Source of the DNA: Cyclobacteriaceae bacterium | GTDB lineage: Bacteria > Bacteroidota > Bacteroidia > Cytophagales > Cyclobacteriaceae | Direction: 5' to 3' | Assembly (NCBI GenBank): GCA_019638285.1 | Contig: JAHBUB010000004.1 | Span: 62,001-126,000, forward strand | DNA: 64,000 bases | In this document: piece after piece, positions 1-7,954 of the stretch | Layout of the letters: every line of letters starts with the position of its first letter | Numbering within the stretch: the first letter of the stretch is position 1 | The notes under the pieces: generated by a model | The model's input: only the letters and a program-made list of their open reading frames with translations | The model's database searches: none | What the model was told of the DNA's origin: nothing | Translations under genes and position numbers: made by a program

Positions 1-99
1 GAACTCAACAATTCCGAGTGGCGCAGCGACAATTCCCCACACCAGCCCAATGCCCATTCCAATAAGAATTTTTGCATACAGTGGCATTTTCTTTTTCAT
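1..99 (-). CDS. N-terminus of a probable dicarboxylate/amino acid:cation symporter (partial)
   Basis: The first 33 codons of a gene that runs off the left edge. The ATG is at 99-97. The peptide opens with a short basic stretch (MKKKMPLYAK) followed by a Gly-rich hydrophobic first membrane segment (ILIGMGIGLVWGIVAAP). That layout is typical of the start of DAACS-family (GltP/DctA) sodium or proton symporters for glutamate, aspartate or C4-dicarboxylates. Only the first helix is visible, so the family call rests on this pattern alone; another multi-pass transporter is possible. No neighbour supports a substrate. Confidence 0.5.
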   Translation of the reverse strand, partial: MKKKMPLYAKILIGMGIGLVWGIVAAPLGIVEF

Positions 100-227
100 A
101 GTAACTTGTTTTGGTTAACACAAGAATCTAAAAATAACCCTATTGATAAACAATACCGACTTTTCTCAGGGTTTCCTGGGGTAAGTGGCTATAATTTTTA
201 TGAATGCTTAGGCTTTATTACGCTTCT

Positions 228-425
228 TCATTTGTTGAACAGAAGCATAATGAGTTTTTTGAAGACGGATTTGTCAATGCCCTCCAGTTTGGATATAGAC
301 AAACAAGATTTTCCAGTCTTAAGTTTTCCAAGCTTTTGCATGGGCTCTTCATAGCGATCAAGGCCAGTCATGAGGTACAAGGCAAAGGTTTTGTGTGCGA
401 GAGAAAAAATGCAGTCACCATCCAA
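228..425 (-). pseudogene. C-terminal remnant of a DUF1801 protein
   Basis: The 65 codons encode the C-terminal half of the DUF1801 (YdhG-like) fold. The segment 'ALYLMTGLDRY', the motif 'LGKLKTGKSCL' and then 'ISKLEGIDK' are characteristic of Bacteroidota members. Family members are normally about 120-150 aa, so some 60-80 N-terminal residues are missing. The only available start is TTG, directly preceded by an in-frame TGA. The homology ends about 15 bp before the CACNAAGN repeat at 440-463. I infer a truncated, probably non-functional gene whose 5' part was lost at the repeat. DUF1801 has no firmly established function. Confidence 0.6.
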
Positions 426-439
426 TCATTCCTTTATGT

Positions 440-463
440 CACTAAGACACCAAGGCACCAACT
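440..463 (+). repeat. Three tandem CACNAAGN octamers, copy A
   Basis: The bases read CACTAAGA, CACCAAGG, CACCAACT: three 8-bp units of the form CACNAAGN, the last one degenerate. A second copy in the same orientation lies at 869-892. The pair brackets the broken GxxExxY gene, and copy A lies at the point where the DUF1801 remnant is cut. Confidence 0.65.
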
Positions 464-483
464 TGGGTGTTGGTTGCTACTTA

Positions 484-852
484 TTATAATATTATTCTCT
501 TAATTCCACTTTTAATAAGAGGGACATTGAAATTAATAAGATAACCAAGTCTCAACCCCGTCAACTTCAGATGACTCAAAACTTGATCAACCGCTTTTAT
601 TTCAACAACTGCTTTGTTTTCTACCAATAAATCCAGTCTTAAGCCTTCATCAAATTGAATTCCATCGTATTGAATTGGGATATCCACTTGCCTTGCAACT
701 AATATCTCAGTTTTTCTTAATTCGTGAGTAAGACAAACTTCATAAACCTTTTCTAGTAAGCCTGGGCCAAGTTGCGAATGGACTTGATAAGCAGCATTTA
801 CAATTGCTTTTCCAATTTGTTCCTCCTTATCTGTTAATTTTTAAAAAATCAT
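484..852 (-). pseudogene. GxxExxY protein gene, broken by an early stop and an internal deletion
   Basis: Reading leftward from the ATG at 852 the frame is Met-Ile-Phe-stop, then an uninterrupted GxxExxY-family sequence (TIGR04256, PDDEXK_3-like nuclease fold). It includes the naming motif in 'LGPGLLEKVYEVCL', then 'LRLDLLVENKAVVEIKA' and the end 'LINFNVPLIKSGIKR'. After the stop at 843-841 no in-frame ATG remains; the first usable alternative start is a GTG at residue 2 of 'VDIPIQYDG', after the signature motif. Family members normally carry about eight residues with a conserved Gln (..HxAQ..) between 'EIKAV' and 'LSHLKLTG'; here they are absent. Two independent lesions indicate a decayed gene, although the T/A homopolymer at 841-849 could hide a sequencing error. 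Flanked by CACNAAGN repeats. Confidence 0.7.
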
Positions 853-868
853 GGATCCAGATTTTTGC

Positions 869-892
869 CACCAAGACACAAAGTCACGAAGG
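869..892 (+). repeat. Three tandem CACNAAGN octamers, copy B
   Basis: The bases read CACCAAGA, CACAAAGT, CACGAAGG: three perfect CACNAAGN units with an 8-bp period. It is a direct-orientation partner of the copy at 440-463, on the other side of the GxxExxY pseudogene and 74 bp from the aroC stop codon. Confidence 0.7.
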
Positions 893-966
893 ATTATCGG
901 AAAGAAAATAAAAAAGGAGCTATGTTTAGTAGCCTTGTGCATTTGTGGCCAATCTACGGACCGTAA

Positions 967-2037
967 CTACATCCTCGAAACTTTGTTCCTCAGCAAAAAA
1001 TCAGCAATCACCAAGGCGGCCATTGCCTCTACAATAGGTACAGCGCGTGGTACTACGCACGGATCGTGCCTGCCTTTACCAGAGACAGTAGTTACATTGC
1101 CTTCCTTATCAACGCTTTGTTGGTCTTTCATTATAGTGGCGACAGGTTTAAAGGCTACGTTGAAATAAATATCCTCACCATTTGCGATTCCGCCTTGGAT
1201 GCCACCGGAATGATTGGTTTTTGTTTTTATTTTCCCTCCTTCATTATAGAACTCATCGTTGTGTTCAGAGCCCTTTAGCTGTATTCCATCAAATCCACTT
1301 CCGTACTCAAATCCTTTCACCGCATTGATGCTGAGCATGGCTTTTCCTAATTCAGCATGGAGCTTATCAAAGACGGGCTCACCCAGACCAACAGGAGTAT
1401 TTTTAATTACGCAAGTAACCATGCCGCCTATAGTATCCTGTTCTTTTCGTGTTTTGTCGATCAGAGCAATCATTTTATCCGCAATGGCTTCATCCGGACA
1501 TCGCACTATGTTGTTTTCTGTTTTGCTTAGATCCAGTTGTGTATAGGGTGGAGTTTTAATATTGCCCACTTGTGATACATATCCACTGATTTCAATTTTT
1601 TCTTTTCGCAATAAAAGTTTGGCAATGGCACCCGCAGCCACCCTTGCTGCAGTTTCACGGGCAGAACTTCTTCCGCCACCCCGATAATCTCTGTGGCCAT
1701 ACTTGGCCTCATAGGTAAAATCGGCATGAGATGGACGAAAGGCATCTGCCAGGTGGCCATAATCTTTACTTCTCTGATCCTGATTTTCAATGACGATGGC
1801 AATGGGAGTTCCTGTTGATTTGCCCTCGAAAACCCCTGAATGAATTTTGAAGATATCGCTTTCTTTTCGCTGTGTGGTAATCTTAGATTGACCTGGTCTT
1901 CTTCTATCAAGTTCTGACTGGATAAAATTTTCATCCATCTCCAGATCAGCGGGACAACCGTCTATTACTACCCCTATAGCTGGGCCGTGCGACTCGCCAA
2001 ATGTTGTTATCCTAAATAGGGTACCGTAACTGTTCAT
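967..2037 (-). CDS. aroC: Chorismate synthase
   Basis: Catalyses the last shared step of aromatic amino acid synthesis: 5-enolpyruvylshikimate-3-phosphate to chorismate, using reduced FMN, in the cytoplasm. The 356 residues match the family's usual length. All signature blocks are visible: [14 protein letters not shown] at residues 14-27, the Gly/Arg-rich block '[16 protein letters not shown]' near residue 113, and '[12 protein letters not shown]' near residue 320, which carry FMN and substrate contacts in the family. The ATG at 2037 fits the conserved '[18 protein letters not shown]' start. No other shikimate gene is adjacent; the nearest upstream neighbour on the same strand is batD, 52 bp away. 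Confidence 0.97.
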   Translation of the reverse strand: MNSYGTLFRITTFGESHGPAIGVVIDGCPADLEMDENFIQSELDRRRPGQSKITTQRKESDIFKIHSGVFEGKSTGTPIAIVIENQDQRSKDYGHLADAFRPSHADFTYEAKYGHRDYRGGGRSSARETAARVAAGAIAKLLLRKEKIEISGYVSQVGNIKTPPYTQLDLSKTENNIVRCPDEAIADKMIALIDKTRKEQDTIGGMVTCVIKNTPVGLGEPVFDKLHAELGKAMLSINAVKGFEYGSGFDGIQLKGSEHNDEFYNEGGKIKTKTNHSGGIQGGIANGEDIYFNVAFKPVATIMKDQQSVDKEGNVTTVSGKGRHDPCVVPRAVPIVEAMAALVIADFLLRNKVSRM

Positions 2038-2089
2038 TTAAAATGGGGTGTTCAAAATTCAATAATAAATTTTGACGTGGAATTTAAAG

Positions 2090-3553
2090 TTATTTTTTAA
2101 ACACAAGGAATGCGGACACCCCAAGCATCAGCAAGATAAAAAGATTAACTCCAATTTTCATCCAGTTGTTTTCGATAGAAGAATGGAGGGTGTTGTCTGC
2201 CAAAGTAATGCGGTCATAGAACGATCCCGAATCTTTACTGTCAATCGATATATTCTTTTGACTCTCACCGGTTACTGTAACAGTGTACTGCGACTTAAGG
2301 GTGTCGTATTTGCTGGTTTTAGGATTGAAAAATACCCACGAAAAATAATCTCCCAGATTATAATTTCCTGGCTCCTTTGGAATCATATAATAACTAAATG
2401 CTTTAGATCCTGCTACCCGTCCATTTTCACGTTTGATACTTTGCTTCACGTTGGGTTCATAGAAGTCAAAATTGTTGTCTTTAGAAATTGTCGGCTTTGC
2501 AATGGCGGAAATATTCCCTTCTCCGTAAATATTGAATTCATAGCTGGCACTTTGTCCTGTTTTCAGGTTTACGGATCCTAATTTTTCATCGAGGTGATAG
2601 TTGCCCACTGCTACCGATTCTTTGAGCGGATGGGGGGGAAGTTCTTTTACTTTGATTGTTTTAGCGGCAGAGTAAAAAGTTTTGAAGTCCTCCTGACGAT
2701 TTTGTCCAAAGAAGGAGGGGTTTTTGGCCACCTTGAATTTAATCATTTCTAATCCAACACTTGGAAATACAATGGGTTGTGTGTTGAGTGGATAATAGGC
2801 GGCCTGATATATTTTATATTGTGTATAAAACTTATTATTTATTTCGATCGGCTCCCCTTCGATGTTTTCAATGTTGAAATTTTCTTCCCAACAATTCGAG
2901 GGTTTTAATTTTTTTAAAATATCTGATAATTGCTTCCCAAGATCGTGAAATTGCATCGGTGCCCGATTGTTGTCGGCTACCAGAAAAGACAGCGTGGTGG
3001 TAAAGCCCTCTCCCACATATACCTCATTTTTGTTTGTAGTTAATGCCAGCAAGGCATCTTCCTTTACATCCACAAATTCCGTTTCACCCTTACCGAAAAA
3101 ATCTTCAAAAGGATCTCGCTCAAATAGACCTCTTACCGGATCCCGCTGTTGTGTTTGTTGGGGTACACTCACTGTAATTTTTTTTCCGGGAGAAGAAATT
3201 ATCTGGTCGTTCACTGTCATTTTGAAAGGAGGCAGCGTGTACACCCCTTGTTTTGTAGCCATATAGTTCATCACCACACTTTGGGAGGAGCTGATCTGGC
3301 CATTTACAATGCTGGTTTGAGATTGGGTAGAGGTTCCTCTTTTCTTAAATCCATCTATATCCGGAAAATTGTCATAACTCTTCAGCCTATCGTCATTTAC
3401 CGTTACGGTGATGGTCCAGGCTTGATTTTCGCCTATTTCATCGGGACCTAACTCGATTTGGATTTTTTGCCCAAAAAGAGAATTAAAAAATCCTGTAAAA
3501 ACAACTAAAAGAAGCGAATAACAGACTTTTGAGTACATACAACTTCGAACCAT
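2090..3553 (-). CDS. batD: BatD family protein (Bacteroides aerotolerance type)
   Basis: A 487-residue envelope protein. It has an N-terminal signal peptide (hydrophobic run about residues 10-28, ending near FGQ), a long extracytoplasmic beta-rich region of repeated Ig-like folds, and one C-terminal membrane helix (about 468-484, ending FLVFKK). The blocks 'NQAWTITVTVND', 'YTLPPFKMTVN' and 'PGNYNLGDYFSWVFFNP' are typical of BatD (PF13584). BatD genes usually lie in MoxR-BatA-BatB-BatC clusters linked to aerotolerance or stress. None of those partners is present here, so this may be a stand-alone paralogue. The molecular role is not established. Confidence 0.85.
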   Translation of the reverse strand: MVRSCMYSKVCYSLLLVVFTGFFNSLFGQKIQIELGPDEIGENQAWTITVTVNDDRLKSYDNFPDIDGFKKRGTSTQSQTSIVNGQISSSQSVVMNYMATKQGVYTLPPFKMTVNDQIISSPGKKITVSVPQQTQQRDPVRGLFERDPFEDFFGKGETEFVDVKEDALLALTTNKNEVYVGEGFTTTLSFLVADNNRAPMQFHDLGKQLSDILKKLKPSNCWEENFNIENIEGEPIEINNKFYTQYKIYQAAYYPLNTQPIVFPSVGLEMIKFKVAKNPSFFGQNRQEDFKTFYSAAKTIKVKELPPHPLKESVAVGNYHLDEKLGSVNLKTGQSASYEFNIYGEGNISAIAKPTISKDNNFDFYEPNVKQSIKRENGRVAGSKAFSYYMIPKEPGNYNLGDYFSWVFFNPKTSKYDTLKSQYTVTVTGESQKNISIDSKDSGSFYDRITLADNTLHSSIENNWMKIGVNLFILLMLGVSAFLVFKK

Positions 3554-3664
3554 ATTTCTCGTTCTTACAAATGACGGTTGTTCTTTTTTGACTTTAACTG
3601 TTTTTGTATATTAACGGTTACTTCAAAAAGATCACTACGCACAAACTTAAAATTAATTTTGCTG

Positions 3665-3862
3665 ATGAGAAAAATGCTCAATTATGTTAAAACTATCTTG
3701 GCGAGAGTAAGTTTTGATGCAAAACTCTTTGAAAAAGAGTTGAGAAAAGCAATTAAGATGCTAATTGCTGATGAAATTCAAGAACTCAGAAACTGGTGCT
3801 ATGCCAATTATGAGGAGGAACATGGGGCGATTTTAAATCGCTGCTTTGTAATGACCACTTAA
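3665..3862 (+). CDS. Small conserved hypothetical protein
   Basis: A 65-residue soluble, charged and probably all-helical protein: MRKMLNYVKTILARVSFDAK, then a Lys/Glu-rich helix and 'IQELRNWCYANY'. Longer upstream reading is possible in the frame, but its first 29 residues are Phe/Thr-rich and look like translated leader. The ATG at 3665 or the one three codons later (3674) gives a sensible start. I recall similar short proteins in Cytophagales genomes but know no function. It is transcribed divergently from batD and followed by a strong hairpin terminator shared with queG. Confidence 0.65.
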   Translation: MRKMLNYVKTILARVSFDAKLFEKELRKAIKMLIADEIQELRNWCYANYEEEHGAILNRCFVMTT

Positions 3863-3887
3863 CTACCATAAAGAAATAACTTAAAAG

Positions 3888-3904
3888 CCCCGGCACTGCC
3901 GGGG
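3888..3904. terminator. Bidirectional hairpin terminator between the small ORF and queG
   Basis: CCCCGG / CCGGGG arms (3888-3893 and 3899-3904) with a 5-base loop. They are flanked by an A-rich stretch on the left and a T-rich stretch on the right, so the hairpin can act for both convergent genes. Confidence 0.85.
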
Positions 3905-3905
3905 T

Positions 3906-4844
3906 TTACTTTTTAATCTTATCCGGGACAATAAATTGGATGTTCCTTTGAAGTCCCTTTAATCCCGTTCTTTTCACAGCCGACTTTTTAAAAACCTTTT
4001 TAAAAACCTCTTCGCTGATTTCTTTCCAATCGTTTTTTTTCATGTTTTCCAATTCCTGTGAGGGATCAAATCTGGGCTCATTGTGTGGAGTTGAAAATCG
4101 ATTCCATGGACACACATCCTGACAGATATCGCACCCAAATACCCAGTTTTCAAATTTGCCTTTTACATCATTGGGGATTTCTTCCTTTAGCTCAATGGTA
4201 AAATACGAGATGCACTTACTACCATCTACTACATAAGGTTCTGATATGGCATCGGTAGGACACGCATCCATACAGGCAGTACAAGTACCACAGTAATCTT
4301 TGACAGGGCCATCGTATTCCAATTCCAGATCGATAATAAGTTCTGCCAGAAAAAAGAAGCTCCCGGTACCTTTGTTTAGTAACAGGCTGTTTTTGCCTAC
4401 CCATCCGAGTCCACTTTTTTGTGCCCAGGCTCCCTCCATTACTGGGGCAGAGTCTACAAATGCTCTTCCATTTACCTCGCCTATGGTTTTGTTGAGGTGG
4501 GATAGCAATGTTTTGAGTTTGTCTTTGACAACAAAGTGATAATCTTCGCCATAAGCATATTTGGCAATCTTAAAACCAGAATCCTTACCCAAATCTTTTT
4601 TTGGAGCGTAATTGTAAATAAGGCTTACTACCGATTTGGCCCCGGGTACCAATAGCGTTGGGTCGAGCCTTTTATCAAAATGATTTTCCAGGTAACTCAT
4701 TTTTCCCTGATACCCCCGCTTCAGCCATTCTTCCAGACGTGGAGCTTCCTGTTCCAAAAACTCAGCCTTTGCGACACCACAGAAACTAAATCCCAGTTCT
4801 TGGGCTTTCGTTTTAATGGTTTGTGTGGCGGTGTGTTTATTCAA
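3906..4844 (-). CDS. queG: Epoxyqueuosine reductase
   Basis: Reduces epoxyqueuosine to queuosine in the anticodon wobble position of tRNA, using cobalamin and two [4Fe-4S] clusters. The product is about 312 aa. Visible features are the N-terminal '[12 protein letters not shown]' block, the central '[18 protein letters not shown]' block (family Asp/Glu active-site region), and ferredoxin-type cysteines in '[16 protein letters not shown]' and '[13 protein letters not shown]'. Start choice: the frame stays open to 4982, but that would overlap ruvB by 80 bp and add residues unlike the family. The TTG at 4844 (L-N-K-H-T-A) gives the usual family N-terminus and leaves a 58-bp gap to ruvB. There is no clear Shine-Dalgarno, as is normal for the phylum. 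Probably co-transcribed with ruvB. Confidence 0.93.
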   Translation of the reverse strand: MNKHTATQTIKTKAQELGFSFCGVAKAEFLEQEAPRLEEWLKRGYQGKMSYLENHFDKRLDPTLLVPGAKSVVSLIYNYAPKKDLGKDSGFKIAKYAYGEDYHFVVKDKLKTLLSHLNKTIGEVNGRAFVDSAPVMEGAWAQKSGLGWVGKNSLLLNKGTGSFFFLAELIIDLELEYDGPVKDYCGTCTACMDACPTDAISEPYVVDGSKCISYFTIELKEEIPNDVKGKFENWVFGCDICQDVCPWNRFSTPHNEPRFDPSQELENMKKNDWKEISEEVFKKVFKKSAVKRTGLKGLQRNIQFIVPDKIKK

Positions 4845-4902
4845 GACAAATATTTCTATTGGAATTAATTTTGAAAACCCATGTAAAGTCGGATTCCTCT
4901 TT

Positions 4903-5931
4903 CTATTCGAATAAACCCCCCGCCTTGCCGGGTCTTGGAATTTTAAGATGCTTGTAGGCCAATTCGGTGGCCTCTCTTCCACGGCTGGTTCTTTTAATGT
5001 ATCCTTCCTGTATTAAAAAAGGTTCGTAGACCTCTTCAATCGTTTCTGCTTCGTCACCCACAGCAGTAGCAATAGTAGTTAACCCCACGGGGCCACCTTT
5101 AAATTTTTCTATAATAGTAGAGAGAATCCGGTTGTCCATTTCGTCAAGTCCGTTTTCATCTACATCCAGTGCGTTGAGTGCCATTTGTGCGATCGACATA
5201 GTGATCACTCCATCGCCTTTTATTTGGGCAAAGTCGCGTGTTCTGCGCAAAAGGTTATTGACAATGCGTGGTGTGCCCCTGCTTCTTCTGGCAATTTCAT
5301 GTGCGGCATCATTATCCATAGGGGTTTCTAAAATAGTTGCAGACCTATTCACTATAGTAGTAAGCAATTCAGAATCATAGTATTCAAGTCTGGAATTGAT
5401 GCCAAAGCGTGCACGCAGTGGTGAGGTCAATAGCCCCGCCCTGGTGGTTGCCCCGATGAGCGTAAAAGGATTAAGACCGATTTGTACAGACCTTGCGTTA
5501 GGGCCGGAGTCGAGCATGATGTCAATTCGAAAGTCCTCCATCGCAGAATAAAGATATTCTTCTACAATAGGGTTTAACCGATGAATCTCATCTATAAACA
5601 GGACATCGTGAGGCTCTAAATTGGTAAGTAATCCTGCCAGATCACCAGGCTTGTCTAACACTGGGCCGGAGGTCACTCTAATTTTTGACTCCAATTCATT
5701 GGCTATAATGTGACTCAGGGTAGTTTTTCCAAGTCCGGGAGGTCCATGCAACAGCACATGATCCAATGGTTCATTCCTTTTTTTGGCAGCCTGCACAAAA
5801 ATCCTGATGTTCTCCACCACTTTATGCTGTCCGGTAAAATCCGCAAAGGACAATGGTCGTAGCGCCCTTTCGATTTCTTTTTCAGCAGGGGTCAATCCCT
5901 CATCATCCGCACTTAAATAATCTTCGCGCAT
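4903..5931 (-). CDS. ruvB: Holliday junction branch migration ATPase RuvB
   Basis: The hexameric AAA+ motor that drives Holliday-junction branch migration with RuvA during recombinational repair. Its 342 aa are the standard size. Walker A is GPPGLGKT at residues 63-70, Walker B/DEIH near residue 117, sensor 1 'GATTRAG' near 164, and the C-terminal winged helix carries '[11 protein letters not shown]'. The N-terminus '[12 protein letters not shown]' is also canonical. It starts 123 bp from the divergent ApbE gene; ruvA and ruvC are not nearby. queG follows on the same strand. Confidence 0.98.
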   Translation of the reverse strand: MREDYLSADDEGLTPAEKEIERALRPLSFADFTGQHKVVENIRIFVQAAKKRNEPLDHVLLHGPPGLGKTTLSHIIANELESKIRVTSGPVLDKPGDLAGLLTNLEPHDVLFIDEIHRLNPIVEEYLYSAMEDFRIDIMLDSGPNARSVQIGLNPFTLIGATTRAGLLTSPLRARFGINSRLEYYDSELLTTIVNRSATILETPMDNDAAHEIARRSRGTPRIVNNLLRRTRDFAQIKGDGVITMSIAQMALNALDVDENGLDEMDNRILSTIIEKFKGGPVGLTTIATAVGDEAETIEEVYEPFLIQEGYIKRTSRGREATELAYKHLKIPRPGKAGGLFE

Positions 5932-6054
5932 GGCTCAAAAGTAGTGAAAAGTTGACGGGTTTAAGTGCTATTGGGTGGGTGCGAATTCTTTTAAAGGGGC
6001 ATTTTGAACTCAAATCAAGTATTTCCGCTAATTTGCAACACTATTGCATCTAGG

Positions 6055-7080
6055 ATGAACAACCGTATTAAAAACGCCCTCTATTCACTCATTCTGGTCA
6101 TATTGGTTTTTGGGGTATGGAAATACAGGCAATCCAATTCCGTCAATGAGATCAAGATAGAGGGGGAGACCATGGGAACCACTTATCACATCACCTATTA
6201 CGATAGGGAGGAGAGAAACTTCAAAAATGAAATTGACTCGGTATTGTTGGTTTTCAACCAATCATTAAGCACTTATATAAAAGACTCAGAGGTGACGAGT
6301 TTTAATAATGGAAATTCTTTTCAATTCAATCTTCCCTATTTTTATCCAATACTGAAAAAATCGCTGGAAGTGGAAGTGTCATCTGGCGGTGCTTTTGATC
6401 CTACGGTAATGCCATTGGTAAATGCATGGGGCTTTGGGCCCGGAGAGAAACTAAAACCTGACAGTGCTAAAATAGATTCTATGATGGAGTTTGTTGGCTT
6501 TGAGAAAATTCAATTCAATAAGGACAGTGTTTGGAAAGAGGATGGGCGCGTTCAGCTGGATTTCAGTGCAATTGCAAAAGGGTATGGTGTAGATGTAGTG
6601 GCGAACTATTTAAAATCAAAAGGTATTACGAATTGGTTTGTAGAAATTGGAGGAGAAATTTCGGCCTTCGGGAAAAACCTAAACCTGGACCAAGCCTGGG
6701 AGGCAGGAGTGTTGGATCCCTCTTCAACGTACGAGAATCAAACTTTTAAAGCCTATGCACAGCTCGAAAATAGGGCCATGGCTACTTCCGGGAATTATTT
6801 TAATTTTTATGTGGAGAAAGGAAAAAAATATTCCCACACGATAGATCCAGCTACAGGATATACTATTCAGCATGAATTGTTGAGTGCTTCGGTATTTGCC
6901 AATGACTGCATGACAGCGGATGCCTGGGCCACTGCATTTATGGTCATGGGTAAGGATGAGGCAATTAAAAAACTAAGTGAGTCAGCAGAATTGGATGGGT
7001 TTTTAATTTATTCTACTGAGGCTGGTATTGAAACCTTTGCCACGGAAAGGATGAAGCCGATGCTAAAAATTAACCCATAA
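6055..7080 (+). CDS. apbE: FAD:protein FMN transferase (ApbE family)
   Basis: Transfers FMN from FAD to a Thr/Ser of extracytoplasmic flavoproteins such as Rnf/Nqr subunits. The 341-residue product has one N-terminal membrane anchor (about residues 8-24, 'LYSLILVILVFGVW'). Then come 'GETMGTTYHITYY', 'FDPTVMPLVNAWGFGP', 'QLDFSAIAKGYGVD', the Mg-site region 'MATSGNYFNFY' and 'SHTIDPATGY', all ApbE hallmarks. The frame is open upstream from a TTG at 6004, but the ATG at 6055 directly precedes the basic/hydrophobic anchor and is preferred. No nqr/rnf operon is in the window to identify its target. Ten bases separate it from the ZIP transporter gene, suggesting one transcript. Confidence 0.92.
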   Translation: MNNRIKNALYSLILVILVFGVWKYRQSNSVNEIKIEGETMGTTYHITYYDREERNFKNEIDSVLLVFNQSLSTYIKDSEVTSFNNGNSFQFNLPYFYPILKKSLEVEVSSGGAFDPTVMPLVNAWGFGPGEKLKPDSAKIDSMMEFVGFEKIQFNKDSVWKEDGRVQLDFSAIAKGYGVDVVANYLKSKGITNWFVEIGGEISAFGKNLNLDQAWEAGVLDPSSTYENQTFKAYAQLENRAMATSGNYFNFYVEKGKKYSHTIDPATGYTIQHELLSASVFANDCMTADAWATAFMVMGKDEAIKKLSESAELDGFLIYSTEAGIETFATERMKPMLKINP

Positions 7081-7090
7081 AGGTGGTTCA

Positions 7091-7843
7091 ATGAAAATGC
7101 TTATCCTTTTTCTTGCACCCTTGTTAGCAGGCCTATTGATTTATTTGATCCCCAAAGCGCGTACCAGCAGCTTTAAACTTTTACTGGTATTTGCCGGATC
7201 GTATCTTTTTGCTATCACAGTCATTCATATACTGCCCGAATTGTATCGGGAGTATTCAGAAGTAAAATTTATTGGCCTATTCGTTTTGTTGGGCTTTTTC
7301 CTTCAACAACTGCTTGAGTACTTTACCTCTGGTATTGAGCACGGCCACATTCATTCCCATGATCATCAAGAGCAAACCCACTCCCACGCTCATGCCGAAG
7401 TTTCAGCATTGATGTTACTGTCTGCTTTGTGTATTCATGCGTTTTTGGAAGGTGGAATGCTGGCGCGACCTCATTCTACATTGATTAATTCAGACGTCAA
7501 TGCAATACTACTTGGAATAGTATTACACCGTGCACCCGCTGCTTTTGCATTGATGACAGTGCTTACGGAACAACTGCACTCCAGGAGAAGAGCAATTCCG
7601 TATTTGGTACTCTTTTCAGTAGCTGCACCCCTGGGCCTTTTTGTAAGTGAGTATTTTGTGGAGATTAATTTGCTTTCTGAAAGGGGACTTATATTTCTTT
7701 ATGCTTTGGTGAGCGGTAATTTTCTTTACATCTCCACGACAATTGTTTTTGAAAGCAGTCCAGAACATCATTTCAATGCAAAGAAACTGGCGGTAGCTAT
7801 CGTGGGGTCGTTGATAGCAGTTGCTGTGGAGTACATGTTTTAG
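7091..7843 (+). CDS. ZIP family divalent metal transporter
   Basis: A 250-residue multi-pass inner-membrane protein of the ZIP (SLC39-like) family, which imports Zn2+ or related metals. The metal-site helices are visible: 'VIHILPELY' (TM2), 'CIHAFLEGGML' (TM4, the HNxxDG-like site) and 'LHRAPAAFALM' (TM5, the HKxPE-like site, here HRAPA). A His-rich cytosolic loop between TM3 and TM4 ('HGHIHSHDHQEQTHSHAHAE') is the usual variable metal-binding loop. The Glu/Gly usually following Pro in TM5 is Ala here, which may shift metal selectivity (inference). Likely co-transcribed with apbE. Confidence 0.9.
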   Translation: MKMLILFLAPLLAGLLIYLIPKARTSSFKLLLVFAGSYLFAITVIHILPELYREYSEVKFIGLFVLLGFFLQQLLEYFTSGIEHGHIHSHDHQEQTHSHAHAEVSALMLLSALCIHAFLEGGMLARPHSTLINSDVNAILLGIVLHRAPAAFALMTVLTEQLHSRRRAIPYLVLFSVAAPLGLFVSEYFVEINLLSERGLIFLYALVSGNFLYISTTIVFESSPEHHFNAKKLAVAIVGSLIAVAVEYMF

Positions 7844-7954
7844 AAATCTCTTTATATACCCATCACATTCTGTTTCCACATTTGCCTTAGAATGGTAAAT
7901 AGGTTGAAATTGAATTCAATTGACCGTATATTTCTGTTCAAAGCACAAAAGATT

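Noticed and set aside
7350..7410. His-rich segment as a possible separate metal-binding protein
   Set aside because: It is the normal variable loop inside the ZIP transporter frame.
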